Assembly (NCBI GenBank): GCA_903839795.1
Contig: CAIMDR010000063.1
Coordinates: forward strand, 1 to 5,607
Source of the DNA: an uncultured Methylococcaceae bacterium
Lineage (GTDB): Bacteria > Pseudomonadota > Gammaproteobacteria > Methylococcales > Methylomonadaceae
Length of the DNA: 5,607 nt
Reading direction: 5' to 3'
The position numbers were made by a program, and so were the translations under genes. This document shows, one piece after another, positions 1 through 5,606 of the stretch (its first letter is position 1; each line of letters begins with the position of its first letter). The notes beneath the pieces are model-generated. The model did not search any database. It worked only from the letters and a program-made list of their open reading frames with translations, and was not told where the DNA came from.

Positions 1-1386
1 GTTGGAAGCACCGTATAGCTTGGTAGCAATCGTTTCAATTTTTTCCCACAAGCTGAGGTTTTCATCATAGACGTAAGTAAACGCAGGTTCATGGTCGTCA
101 ACAACATTAATGACCGCTTGTGCCAGCGTTTCTGCGCCTGCTCCACCGGTTGCCCAATGCGTTGAAACAATGCAGGTTGCACCTAAGTCGGCACATTTTT
201 GTTGCAGCAAAGCGACTTCAGCTTCAGTATCAAAGGTAAAATGGTTGATACACACGACACAAGGCAGGCCATAATGCCGGGTAATGTTGTGGTAATGACG
301 TTCAAGATTAACAAAACCTTGTTCCAGTGCCGCCAGATTTTCGGTGTTTAAGTTCTCTTTGGCGACGTTGCCATGAAATTTAAGCGCTCTGATGGTGGCA
401 ACCAAAACCACGGCCGAGGGTTTTAATCCTGACATGCGACATTTAATATCAATAAACTTTTCAGCGCCCAAATCAGCTCCAAAACCGGCTTCGGTGACGA
501 CATAATCGGCCAGTTTTAACGCGGTTTTGGTGGCTGTTACGGTGTTGCAACCGTGCGCAATATTGGCAAACGGGCCGCCATGAATAATAGCGATGTTGTT
601 TTCCAGTGTTTGTACCAGATTGGGTTTGATGGCATCTTTTAATAAAGCGGCCATGGCACCTTGTGCCTTTAAATCGCGGGCATAAACGGGTGTCACTCTA
701 TCGGATTTATAGCCGATAACAATGCGACCCAGACGTTCTTTAAGGTCAGCGCGACCGGTTGCCAAACAAAGTATCGCCATCACTTCAGAAGCGACCACAA
801 TGTCGTAACCGTCTTCACGCAAGTAGCCATTTGCAGAGCCTCCCATGCCAACGACGATGTGACGCAGGGCTCGGTCATTCATATCAACCACCCGCTTCCA
901 CTGAATGCGTCTGGGGTCAATATCCAGCACGTTACCGTGATTGATATGGTTGTCTATCAACGCCGATAACAGATTATGCGCCACGCCGACCGCATGAAAG
1001 TCACCGGTAAAGTGCAGGTTAATGTCTTCCATCGGCACCACTTGTGAGTGACCGCCGCCCGCCGCACCGCCTTTTACGCCAAAACAGGGGCCCAAGGAAG
1101 GTTCGCGCAGGCAGATGATGGTTTGTTTACCCAGTCGGTTCATGGCATCACCCAAACCGACTGTCGTAGTCGTTTTGCCTTCACCCGCCGGCGTTGGACT
1201 AATGGCGGTTACCAGAATCAGTTTGCCGTCTGTTTTGTCGGTCAGGCTGTTGATGTATTCCAGGGATATTTTGGCTTTGTAATGACCGAAAGGGTCAAGG
1301 TGTTCGGCCTCTATGCCGTACTGTTCTTTTGCCAAACCGATGATCGGTCGCATCGTGGCTTGTTGGGCGATTTCTATATCTGACAT
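1..1386 (-). CDS. fhs: Formate-tetrahydrofolate ligase (10-formyl-THF synthetase), C-terminus cut by window edge
   Basis: Cytoplasmic enzyme that joins formate to tetrahydrofolate using ATP, giving 10-formyl-THF; in methylotrophs it feeds formate carbon into the folate pool and the serine cycle. The frame is open from the ATG at 1386-1384 to base 1, giving 462 residues; the family is usually about 555-560, so roughly 95 C-terminal residues lie outside. Visible motifs are the nucleotide-binding loop [12 protein letters not shown] (residues 64-75), [11 protein letters not shown] (103-113, the first family signature, with His where Tyr is usual) and [12 protein letters not shown] (329-340, the second signature, ending in Asn instead of Gly). 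The N-terminus [10 protein letters not shown] matches the usual family start, so the start is well placed, although only a poor ribosome site (AGATAAAAC) precedes it. It lies 55 nt downstream of the ImmA/IrrE gene on the same strand. The reading frame shows no damage. Identification is very secure. Confidence 0.97.
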   Translation of the reverse strand, partial: MSDIEIAQQATMRPIIGLAKEQYGIEAEHLDPFGHYKAKISLEYINSLTDKTDGKLILVTAISPTPAGEGKTTTTVGLGDAMNRLGKQTIICLREPSLGPCFGVKGGAAGGGHSQVVPMEDINLHFTGDFHAVGVAHNLLSALIDNHINHGNVLDIDPRRIQWKRVVDMNDRALRHIVVGMGGSANGYLREDGYDIVVASEVMAILCLATGRADLKERLGRIVIGYKSDRVTPVYARDLKAQGAMAALLKDAIKPNLVQTLENNIAIIHGGPFANIAHGCNTVTATKTALKLADYVVTEAGFGADLGAEKFIDIKCRMSGLKPSAVVLVATIRALKFHGNVAKENLNTENLAALEQGFVNLERHYHNITRHYGLPCVVCINHFTFDTEAEVALLQQKCADLGATCIVSTHWATGGAGAETLAQAVINVVDDHEPAFTYVYDENLSLWEKIETIATKLYGASN

Positions 1387-1441
1387 GTTTTATCTAAAGT
1401 TAATAATTGATAGGTGTTTAATATAATGGCGGTTTGACGGC
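1387..1441 (-). promoter_or_regulatory. Short AT-rich spacer upstream of fhs
   Basis: This 55-nt gap separates the stop of the ImmA/IrrE gene from the fhs start. I see no rho-independent terminator (no stem followed by a T-run on the minus strand), no convincing -35/-10 pair and no strong Shine-Dalgarno. fhs may therefore be transcribed by read-through from the cassette or from glyA, or from a weak promoter I cannot recognise here. Confidence 0.3.
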
Positions 1442-2011
1442 TCAAGCATAGGTTGATGCACGAACCTGAGAAGATGATATTTGATTAACGCCATATAATT
1501 CAAAACATATAACTGGTTCAGTTATCGAATTAAATATTTTTATCAGTGCGGAATCTAGCGATGTTTCACAGAGCTCCAAAGTTTTCAAGATTAGATTCTG
1601 AATTTCCTGTTTGTTGGTAGAGTAATTATTTAGCCATTTTGATGGCATCAGTAATTCGGCTGCAAATCTATTGGCCTCTCCTTCCATAGTGCTATACTCC
1701 CATTCCAAATGGGGATCAGATTCTGTATCTGTGTGAGAAATAATTGTTCCCGTATGCCAAGGAATAATTATATGTCCAAGTTCATGAGCCAGAGTGAACT
1801 TTTTTCTGTTCTCATAAGGCTTGCTATTGATTAGTATTTCTGGTTTTTTCTTAGAGCCTATGCCTATAACAAGCCCATCTGCATCAGTTGGAAATTCTAT
1901 GTATTCCAAAGTAGCATAGTTTTGTACAAGGGCTTCTAAGTCGAAAGGAGGCTTTGTTATTTTATGACGAGCCAAGAGTCTTTGAGCTAATCTTTCCTCT
2001 GGCCTGATCAA
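1442..2011 (-). CDS. ImmA/IrrE-family zinc metallo-endopeptidase
   Basis: Predicted cytoplasmic gluzincin-like protease of 189 residues. Known family members (ImmA of ICEBs1, IrrE/PprI of Deinococcus) cut a partner repressor and so switch genes on. The zinc site is HELGH at residues 76-80, and the second conserved block, EGEANRFAAELLMP (110-123), carries a Glu that should be the third ligand (E110 or E112). The N-terminus, with LLARHKITKPPFDLEALV (residues 12-29), has the usual PP.DLE pattern. No helix-turn-helix or GAF domain is seen, so this is a protease-only version. The start codon is TTG (2011-2009), overlapping the TGA stop of the preceding gene as TTGA. An AGG six nt upstream (2018-2020, within AAGAGGATAGG) supports this start and suggests translational coupling. 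It is the last gene of the toxin-like cassette. The local sequence is AT-rich (about 32% GC in sampled rows) against about 52% in fhs and glyA. The family call is firm; the substrate is unknown, with the 103-residue neighbour the obvious candidate. Confidence 0.93.
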   Translation of the reverse strand: MIRPEERLAQRLLARHKITKPPFDLEALVQNYATLEYIEFPTDADGLVIGIGSKKKPEILINSKPYENRKKFTLAHELGHIIIPWHTGTIISHTDTESDPHLEWEYSTMEGEANRFAAELLMPSKWLNNYSTNKQEIQNLILKTLELCETSLDSALIKIFNSITEPVICFELYGVNQISSSQVRASTYA

Positions 2012-2319
2012 ATTTTACCTATCCTCTTAAGCCATTCTTCCATTTTAGCTGCTTCCTGATTATTCTTTGCCCTGGCTGCTAGCGCTACGCGTTCAAAATT
2101 TAACTCTTCATTCAAACTAATATGCCGTAATTTGCTATTAAGAATGGCAGCGAGAATACTAGGTCGTGTCGCCCACAATGAATATTCTTCCCATGACATA
2201 CCAAGAAATTCATGTAGTTCTTGATTTTTACCGGCTAATCCTGAATGCCATTGTGCAATATAGTCATCTATTTCATTCATAAAGGCTTCGCCTGCTAAAC
2301 AGTTTGAAATAAAAGTCAT
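2008..2319 (-). CDS. Unknown 103-residue protein, candidate antitoxin or protease substrate
   Basis: I do not recognise a named family. The protein is mildly acidic (14 Asp/Glu against 11 Lys/Arg), with no signal peptide or membrane segment. The first half, from MNEIDDYIAQWH (residues 14-25) through LHEFLGMSWEEYSLW (35-49), looks like a compact helical domain with many aromatic residues. I have a general impression that small proteins of this MNEIDDYI...EFLGM..EEY..W type occur beside ImmA/IrrE genes. The C-terminal part (about 73-103) is helical and charged, ending EEWLKRIGKI. A start at 2319 is supported by AGAGG eight nt upstream (2328-2332), but the internal ATG at 2280 (M14) would begin at the conserved-looking part and has AGG ten nt upstream, so either is possible. 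It lies 13 nt after the colicin E3-like toxin gene and overlaps the protease gene by 4 nt. The position suggests an antidote to the toxin, a substrate of the protease, or both; this is inference. It does not visibly resemble the classical cloacin/colicin E3 immunity protein. Confidence 0.85.
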   Translation of the reverse strand: MTFISNCLAGEAFMNEIDDYIAQWHSGLAGKNQELHEFLGMSWEEYSLWATRPSILAAILNSKLRHISLNEELNFERVALAARAKNNQEAAKMEEWLKRIGKI

Positions 2320-2332
2320 AACTCCCCCCTCT
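2320..2332 (-). promoter_or_regulatory. Strong purine-rich ribosome binding site with a G6 run
   Basis: The minus strand between the toxin stop and the next ATG reads AGAGGGGGGAGTT, giving AGAGG with an 8-nt spacer and a second GGAG only 2 nt from the ATG. This is much stronger than the site in front of the toxin (AAGG, 10-nt spacer), so the 103-residue protein may be made in excess over the toxin, as expected for an antidote. The run of six G could change length by slippage. Confidence 0.6.
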
Positions 2333-2572
2333 TTAGTTTTGTTTACTTATTCGTCTGCCGCGAACGGCTGGTTTGATAACAACACCCGTGATTGGACAAA
2401 CAACGCCGAGATGAAAGCCACTTTTATTGAACACCTCTATTTCACCGTGCAAAGAATCCCAAGTGTAGTAAATATCTTCTTCAGAATTTTTATAGACTTT
2501 TCTTCCGGCTTCTATTCCAACAACTCGACAGTTATCTAATATCGAAGGTTTAGGGATAGATTTTTTAGTCAT
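2333..2572 (-). CDS. Stand-alone colicin E3 / pyocin S6-type 16S rRNase toxin domain
   Basis: A 79-residue basic protein (13 Lys/Arg, 8 Asp/Glu) consisting almost only of the cytotoxic nuclease domain of colicin E3 (Pfam family 'Cytotoxic'), which cleaves 16S rRNA in the decoding site between A1493 and G1494. Compared with the colicin E3 C-terminus as I remember it, YTWDSLHGEIEVF (residues 36-48) aligns with YEWDSQHGELEGY. D39, H42, E44 and E46 then fall on D510, H513, E515 and E517, and from HLG (54-56) onward a gap-free alignment puts R73 on R545. All catalytic positions are thus kept. The receptor-binding and translocation domains of a bacteriocin are absent and there is no signal peptide, so it should act inside the producing cell unless it is a carried C-terminal cassette. 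The only Met is M1 (ATG, 2572-2570), with AAGG ten nt upstream. The gene leads a three-gene set on the same strand, 13 nt before the next gene. The domain call is strong; toxicity and target are inferred. Confidence 0.88.
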   Translation of the reverse strand: MTKKSIPKPSILDNCRVVGIEAGRKVYKNSEEDIYYTWDSLHGEIEVFNKSGFHLGVVCPITGVVIKPAVRGRRISKQN

Positions 2573-2582
2573 AAAATATAAG

Positions 2583-2586
2583 CCTT
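2583..2586 (-). promoter_or_regulatory. Weak ribosome binding site of the toxin gene
   Basis: AAGG (within AAAAAGG on the minus strand) lies 10 nt upstream of the toxin ATG in an otherwise AT-rich context. Its weakness contrasts with the strong site of the following gene. Confidence 0.45.
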
Positions 2587-2639
2587 TTTATGATGCGCTG
2601 AAGAACCAAGCGTATCGTTCGAGTTATTTGCTATTGCGA

Positions 2640-2676
2640 ATTCCCAATGCTTCATTATATCTCGTATATTGGGTAT
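2640..2676. promoter_or_regulatory. Inverted repeat around the -10 box, possible operator
   Basis: Plus-strand arms ATTCCCAAT (2640-2648) and ATTGGGTAT (2668-2676) are inverted copies matching at 8 of 9 positions, with a central perfect CCCAAT/ATTGGG. They are 19 bp apart, so the arm centres are about 28 bp (nearly three helical turns) apart and bracket the TATAAT box. This is a sensible layout for a repressor site that silences the cassette. Neither neighbouring protein has an obvious DNA-binding domain. Confidence 0.35.
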
Positions 2677-2684
2677 TTTGTAAG
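2654..2684 (-). promoter_or_regulatory. Candidate promoter of the toxin cassette
   Basis: On the minus strand a perfect TATAAT (2654-2659) is preceded, after 19 nt, by CTTACA (2679-2684; four of six consensus bases), or after 18 nt by the weaker TTACAA. Transcription would begin near 2647, leaving a leader of about 75 nt before the toxin ATG. The -10 box sits between the arms of an inverted repeat. The spacing is longer than ideal and the -35 is poor, so it might need an activator or be weak. Confidence 0.4.
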
Positions 2685-2699
2685 TTAGCACTGACGTAA

Positions 2700-2725
2700 G
2701 AAGCTCCCCAACAATAAGGTGCTTC
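2700..2725. repeat. Imperfect hairpin between glyA and the toxin cassette
   Basis: Arms GAAGCTCC (2700-2707) and GGTGCTTC (2718-2725) pair at 7 of 8 positions around a 10-nt loop. On the minus strand, where glyA would need to end, the stem is not followed by a T-run. It is therefore not a standard intrinsic terminator, although it could slow or end glyA transcription. On the plus strand it is followed by only GG and four T. Confidence 0.25.
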
Positions 2726-2802
2726 GGTTTTGTTGTACCTGACGGACATAAATACCCAAAGACTATAAAGGATTACTTATATCATCCCAATCTTCAATCC
2801 AA

Positions 2803-4056
2803 TCAACTATAAACCGGAAACCGTGCGCAAAGATTGCCAACTTTTTCTCGTACCAGAGCAATGACTTCTTCATCGGCCATATTTTCCATTACATCACACA
2901 TCCAATGCGCTACTTCGCTGACTTCGGCTTCTTTAAAGCCGCGTGTGGTTGGCGCGGGTGTGCCGACCCGGATGCCGCTGGTGACAAAAGGCGATTGCGG
3001 GTCGTTAGGCACGGCGTTTTTATTGACCGTGATATGTGCCCTGCTTAAAGCGGCATCGGCGGCTTTTCCGGTGATGCCTTTGGCAATCAGGGAAACCAGC
3101 ATTAAATGATCATCGGTACCGCCTGACACAACGTCAAAGCCGCGCTCGATAAAAACGGTGGCCATGGCTTGGGCATTTTTAATCACTTGTTGCTGATAAA
3201 CGCGAAACTCAGGCTGCATGGCTTCTTTAAAAGCAACTGCTTTGGCAGCAATAATATGCATGGCAGGGCCGCCTTGTATGCCTGGAAAAATGCTGGAATC
3301 GATTTTTTTCTCTATTTCAGGGTTACTTTTGCACAAAATAAGACCGCCGCGAGGGCCACGTAAGGATTTATGCGTAGTGCTGGTGACAACGTCTGCAAAA
3401 GGAACGGGGTTAGGGTATAAACCGGCTGCGATTAAACCGGCGATGTGCGCCATATCGACGACAAAATAAGCACCCACTTTATCAGCAATGTCGCGAAAAC
3501 GTTGCCAATCCCAAACGCGTGAGTAAGCGGAAAAGCCCGCAATAATCATTTTTGGTTTATGTTCCAGTGCCAAGGCTTCAACTTGATCATAATTAATTTC
3601 ACCGGTTTCAGGGTTTAAACCGTATTGAACAGCGTTGTAAATTTTGCCGGAGAAGTTGGGCTTGGCTCCGTGTGTCAAGTGACCTCCATCAGCCAAACTT
3701 AAGCCTAGTATGGTATCGCCCGGTTGAATCAAGGCCATAAAGACGGCCATGTTCGCTTGAGAGCCAGAGTGTGCCTGTACGTTGGCGTAATCAGCACCAA
3801 ATAAGGCTTTGGCGCGGTCGATGGCTAATTGCTCGACTTTATCAACAAATTCACAACCGCCATAATAACGTTTGCCGGGATAACCTTCGGCGTATTTATT
3901 GGTTAACTGAGAGCCTTGGGCTTCCATTACGCGTGGGCTGGCGTAATTTTCTGAGGCAATCAGTTCAATGTGATCTTCTTGGCGATTACGTTCTTCTTCC
4001 ATTGCTTGGAACAGATCATCATCAAAACCGGCTATGGACATAGATTTTTTAAACAT
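2803..4056 (-). CDS. glyA: Serine hydroxymethyltransferase
   Basis: PLP-dependent cytoplasmic enzyme that interconverts glycine plus 5,10-methylene-THF with serine plus THF; in the serine cycle it fixes the C1 unit onto glycine. The protein is 417 residues, the normal bacterial length. The PLP lysine is K230 in [14 protein letters not shown] (225-238), D201 and H204 in [10 protein letters not shown] (199-208) contact the PLP ring, [10 protein letters not shown] (96-105) is the phosphate-binding region and [15 protein letters not shown] (359-373) carries the substrate-carboxylate arginine (R362). The N-terminal block [10 protein letters not shown] (31-40) is intact and the C-terminus CARFPVYS is typical. 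The start ATG (4056-4054) has AGGA six nt upstream (4063-4066), in a 12-nt gap after the glycerate kinase gene, so the two are almost certainly co-transcribed. Nothing looks degraded. Certainty is very high. Confidence 0.99.
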   Translation of the reverse strand: MFKKSMSIAGFDDDLFQAMEEERNRQEDHIELIASENYASPRVMEAQGSQLTNKYAEGYPGKRYYGGCEFVDKVEQLAIDRAKALFGADYANVQAHSGSQANMAVFMALIQPGDTILGLSLADGGHLTHGAKPNFSGKIYNAVQYGLNPETGEINYDQVEALALEHKPKMIIAGFSAYSRVWDWQRFRDIADKVGAYFVVDMAHIAGLIAAGLYPNPVPFADVVTSTTHKSLRGPRGGLILCKSNPEIEKKIDSSIFPGIQGGPAMHIIAAKAVAFKEAMQPEFRVYQQQVIKNAQAMATVFIERGFDVVSGGTDDHLMLVSLIAKGITGKAADAALSRAHITVNKNAVPNDPQSPFVTSGIRVGTPAPTTRGFKEAEVSEVAHWMCDVMENMADEEVIALVREKVGNLCARFPVYS

Positions 4057-4062
4057 GGTGTT

Positions 4063-4066
4063 TCCT
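4063..4066 (-). promoter_or_regulatory. Ribosome binding site of glyA
   Basis: AGGA on the minus strand, six nt before the glyA ATG and just past the TAA of the upstream kinase gene. It fixes the glyA start and supports a two-gene transcript. Confidence 0.7.
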
Positions 4067-4068
4067 GA

Positions 4069-5466
4069 TTAAGAGGTGTGTATTTGAGTGAGTGTAGGGT
4101 GAATAAGTAATACTTGCAGGTCAGCTACGTTGGTTCCGGTCGCGCCGGTATCAAGTAAATCCTGTGAACTTTTTAAGGCAGTGTAAGAGTCGTTATTGTC
4201 CAGCATGGCAAGCGGATCTATGCCCGCATGGCGCATGCGCTTTAGGGTGTCTTGGTCAGCGATGCCTCCGGCGGCGTCTGTTGGGCCATCGCGACCATCG
4301 GTGCCGCCGCTCAGAAATGTCCAAGGGCCGGTTAAGCCGTGTTGCTCTGCGGCAAGTGCAAAAGCCAGCACCATTTCCTGGTTACGGCCACCGCATCCTG
4401 CGCCTTTTAAGGTAACAGTAGTTTCGCCACCCGCCAACAAGGCCATTGGTTTTTCAATACCGTTGGAGATTAAGTTTTTTGCATAAGCTACCCATTTTTC
4501 AGCCGCCTGCCTGGCTTCGCCGCAAAGATACGCATCGTATAACCGGGTTTGGTAGCCTAAATTTTGCGCTGCTTTTAGTGTTGCCTTGACGCTAATGGCG
4601 TTGCTGCCCACCAAAGTATGGCTGGTGTTTTTAAAAACAGGATCACCAGACTTGGGTGTTTCAGGTGCTTTGCAAAGGCTGCCTTGTTCCAAATAGTGTT
4701 GAACTTTGGCGGGTACTTTATCCCAATTATTTTTGGATTTGAAAACGGCAATTGCATCGTTGTATGTGCTGGGGTCAGCAACTGTTGGGCCGCTGGCAAT
4801 GGCGCTTAAGTCATCGCCTAATACATCGGATAAAATAAATGCATGCAAGTCCGCCGGAACTGCCAGTCGTGCCAAGCCACCGCCTTTTAACACGGATAAA
4901 TGTTTGCGTACACAATTAATCTGGTTAATCGTTGCGCCACTCGCCAGTAGCAAATCAGTAGTAGCAATTTTTTCTGCCAGCGAAATGGCATCGGCAGGGT
5001 AGGGAATAAGTGCTGAACCGCCGCCACTGACTAATACCAAAACCAGTTCGTTGGCTTGCGCGAGACTGATTAATTCAGCGCACTTAAGGGCGGCATTAAG
5101 ACCGGCTTCATCAGGCAAAGGATGCGCAGCGCCGATAACTTCAATAGCATCGAGCGTTGTTACGTTTTCATAATTAGTAACGGCAAGGCTGTCAACTGCC
5201 AGCAAATGAGCGGGGATGATTTCTTGAGCCGCTTTTGCCATGGAACAAGCGGCTTTGCCAAAGGCGATAAGGTGGACTTTTGACCAGTCACCGGTACGCT
5301 TTTGGGTAAGATCGTTCAAATCCAACAGAAATTCCAACTGTTGACCATCCGTAAACAAACAGCTTTTAACCGCTTGATAAGGGTCAGCCGCAGTAACGCC
5401 TGCCTTAAAAATACGTAAAGCATCTTCTTTTGATGACAACGCGGTCGGGATTTCTGAATGGCTCAT
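4069..5466 (-). CDS. gck: Glycerate 2-kinase, MOFRL family
   Basis: ATP-dependent kinase converting D-glycerate to 2-phosphoglycerate, the step by which the serine cycle returns three carbons to the glycolytic pool. It has 465 residues, a little above the common 420-450. The N-terminal DUF4147-type kinase domain shows GAAHPLPDEAGL (112-123), LVSGGGSALI (145-154) and RKHLSVLKGGGLA (187-199), followed by LSDVLGDDLSAIASGPTVAD (212-231). The MOFRL domain follows, with AGGETTVTLKG and GGRNQEM (345-365), FLSGGTDGRDGPTDAAGG (384-401) and NDSYTAL...TGATGTNVADL (425-450). No domain is missing. The ATG at 5466-5464 is the only sensible start (the next Met is residue 76), yet no Shine-Dalgarno precedes it. 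It lies 12 nt upstream of glyA, which fits a serine-cycle operon. The symbol gck is used by analogy with methylotroph serine-cycle genes; related genes are called ttuD or glxK2-like elsewhere. Confidence 0.96.
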   Translation of the reverse strand: MSHSEIPTALSSKEDALRIFKAGVTAADPYQAVKSCLFTDGQQLEFLLDLNDLTQKRTGDWSKVHLIAFGKAACSMAKAAQEIIPAHLLAVDSLAVTNYENVTTLDAIEVIGAAHPLPDEAGLNAALKCAELISLAQANELVLVLVSGGGSALIPYPADAISLAEKIATTDLLLASGATINQINCVRKHLSVLKGGGLARLAVPADLHAFILSDVLGDDLSAIASGPTVADPSTYNDAIAVFKSKNNWDKVPAKVQHYLEQGSLCKAPETPKSGDPVFKNTSHTLVGSNAISVKATLKAAQNLGYQTRLYDAYLCGEARQAAEKWVAYAKNLISNGIEKPMALLAGGETTVTLKGAGCGGRNQEMVLAFALAAEQHGLTGPWTFLSGGTDGRDGPTDAAGGIADQDTLKRMRHAGIDPLAMLDNNDSYTALKSSQDLLDTGATGTNVADLQVLLIHPTLTQIHTS

Positions 5467-5480
5467 TGAGACGGTTATTA

Positions 5481-5510
5481 ACTATAGTTTTTCAGATAAA
5501 TAATTTCCAA
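5481..5510 (-). promoter_or_regulatory. Candidate sigma-70 promoter of the gck-glyA transcript
   Basis: On the minus strand TTGGAA (5505-5510; four of six consensus) and TATAGT (5481-5486; five of six) are separated by 18 nt. The -10 box ends only 14 nt before the gck ATG, so the start point would leave about 8 nt of leader. That would be a nearly leaderless mRNA, in line with the missing Shine-Dalgarno. The -10 lies inside a perfect 10-bp palindrome, AACTATAGTT (5480-5489). Confidence 0.4.
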
Positions 5511-5516
5511 GCCGTT

Positions 5517-5535
5517 TGGCTAGATGAATTAGCCA
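5517..5535. repeat. Small perfect hairpin upstream of gck
   Basis: TGGCTA (5517-5522) and TAGCCA (5530-5535) are perfect 6-bp inverted arms with a 7-nt loop, just upstream of the candidate -35. On the minus strand there is no T-run right after it, so a terminator is unlikely; it may be a regulator site or chance. Confidence 0.2.
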
Positions 5536-5606
5536 GCTATAGAAAAATCCTCACGCATTTTCTGCATAACGCAGATGATTTTACTCGCATCCTGCATATA
5601 AGATTT
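5529..5606 (-). CDS. Possible C-terminal end of an upstream gene, cut by window edge
   Basis: A minus-strand frame is open from the right edge for 25 codons to a TAA at 5531-5529 and ends MREDFSIAG. It would stop 62 nt before the gck ATG. The piece is too short to name, and a second minus-strand frame is also open in part of the same interval, so this is a weak call; the stretch may equally be non-coding leader. Confidence 0.2.
   Translation of the reverse strand, partial: KSYMQDASKIICVMQKMREDFSIAG

Larger units (their letters stand above)
2624..2749 (-). other. Small open frame, 41 codons, between glyA and the toxin
   Basis: ATG at 2749-2747 to TAA at 2626-2624, beginning MSVRYNKTEAPYCWGASY. 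It is in the same frame as the toxin but separated from it by this stop and another at 2591-2589. There is only a weak GGG upstream. It resembles nothing I can name, overlaps another open frame, and could be chance or a remnant of the sequence that came with the cassette. Confidence 0.12.
2569..2772 (-). other. Open frame running into the toxin start with ATGA overlap; possible leader peptide or gene remnant
   Basis: On the minus strand a frame is open for 67 codons from just after a TAA (2773-2775) to a TGA at 2571-2569, and that stop overlaps the toxin ATG as ATGA. The only ATG in the frame is at 2655, giving a 28-residue peptide starting MKHWEFAIANN with GAG five nt upstream; the codons before it have no usual start. 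The ATGA overlap is typical of translational coupling, so this could be a leader peptide, an uncharacterised first gene, or the tail of a decayed gene. The same bases are also read below as a promoter (the -10 box overlaps this ATG), and the two readings compete. I recognise no family. Confidence 0.25.

Noticed and set aside
759..1383. Plus-strand open frames of 61 and 111 codons inside fhs
   Set aside because: They lie fully antisense to a well-conserved fhs frame, and their translations are low-complexity and unlike any family I know.
2339..2539. Plus-strand 66-codon frame antisense to the toxin gene
   Set aside because: The minus-strand frame has the colicin E3 motif; the plus frame has no ribosome site or recognisable motif. 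An antisense antitoxin RNA cannot be excluded but nothing supports it.
2333..2572. Toxin as the C-terminal tip of a larger polymorphic toxin or bacteriocin
   Set aside because: In-frame stops occur upstream (2591-2589 and 2626-2624), and the preceding region encodes no delivery domain, so the domain is a separate gene here.
2700..2725. Rho-independent terminator for glyA
   Set aside because: The stem has a mismatch, a 10-nt loop and no T-run on the glyA strand, so it is kept only as a hairpin.
1387..2802. Insertion sequence or integrative element with flanking repeats around the cassette
   Set aside because: No transposase, integrase, tRNA gene, terminal inverted repeats or clear direct repeats could be found at the edges by eye.
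2834..5002. Plus-strand open frames, and one minus-strand alternative frame (4575-4799), within glyA and gck
   Set aside because: All are shadows of two strongly conserved enzymes.
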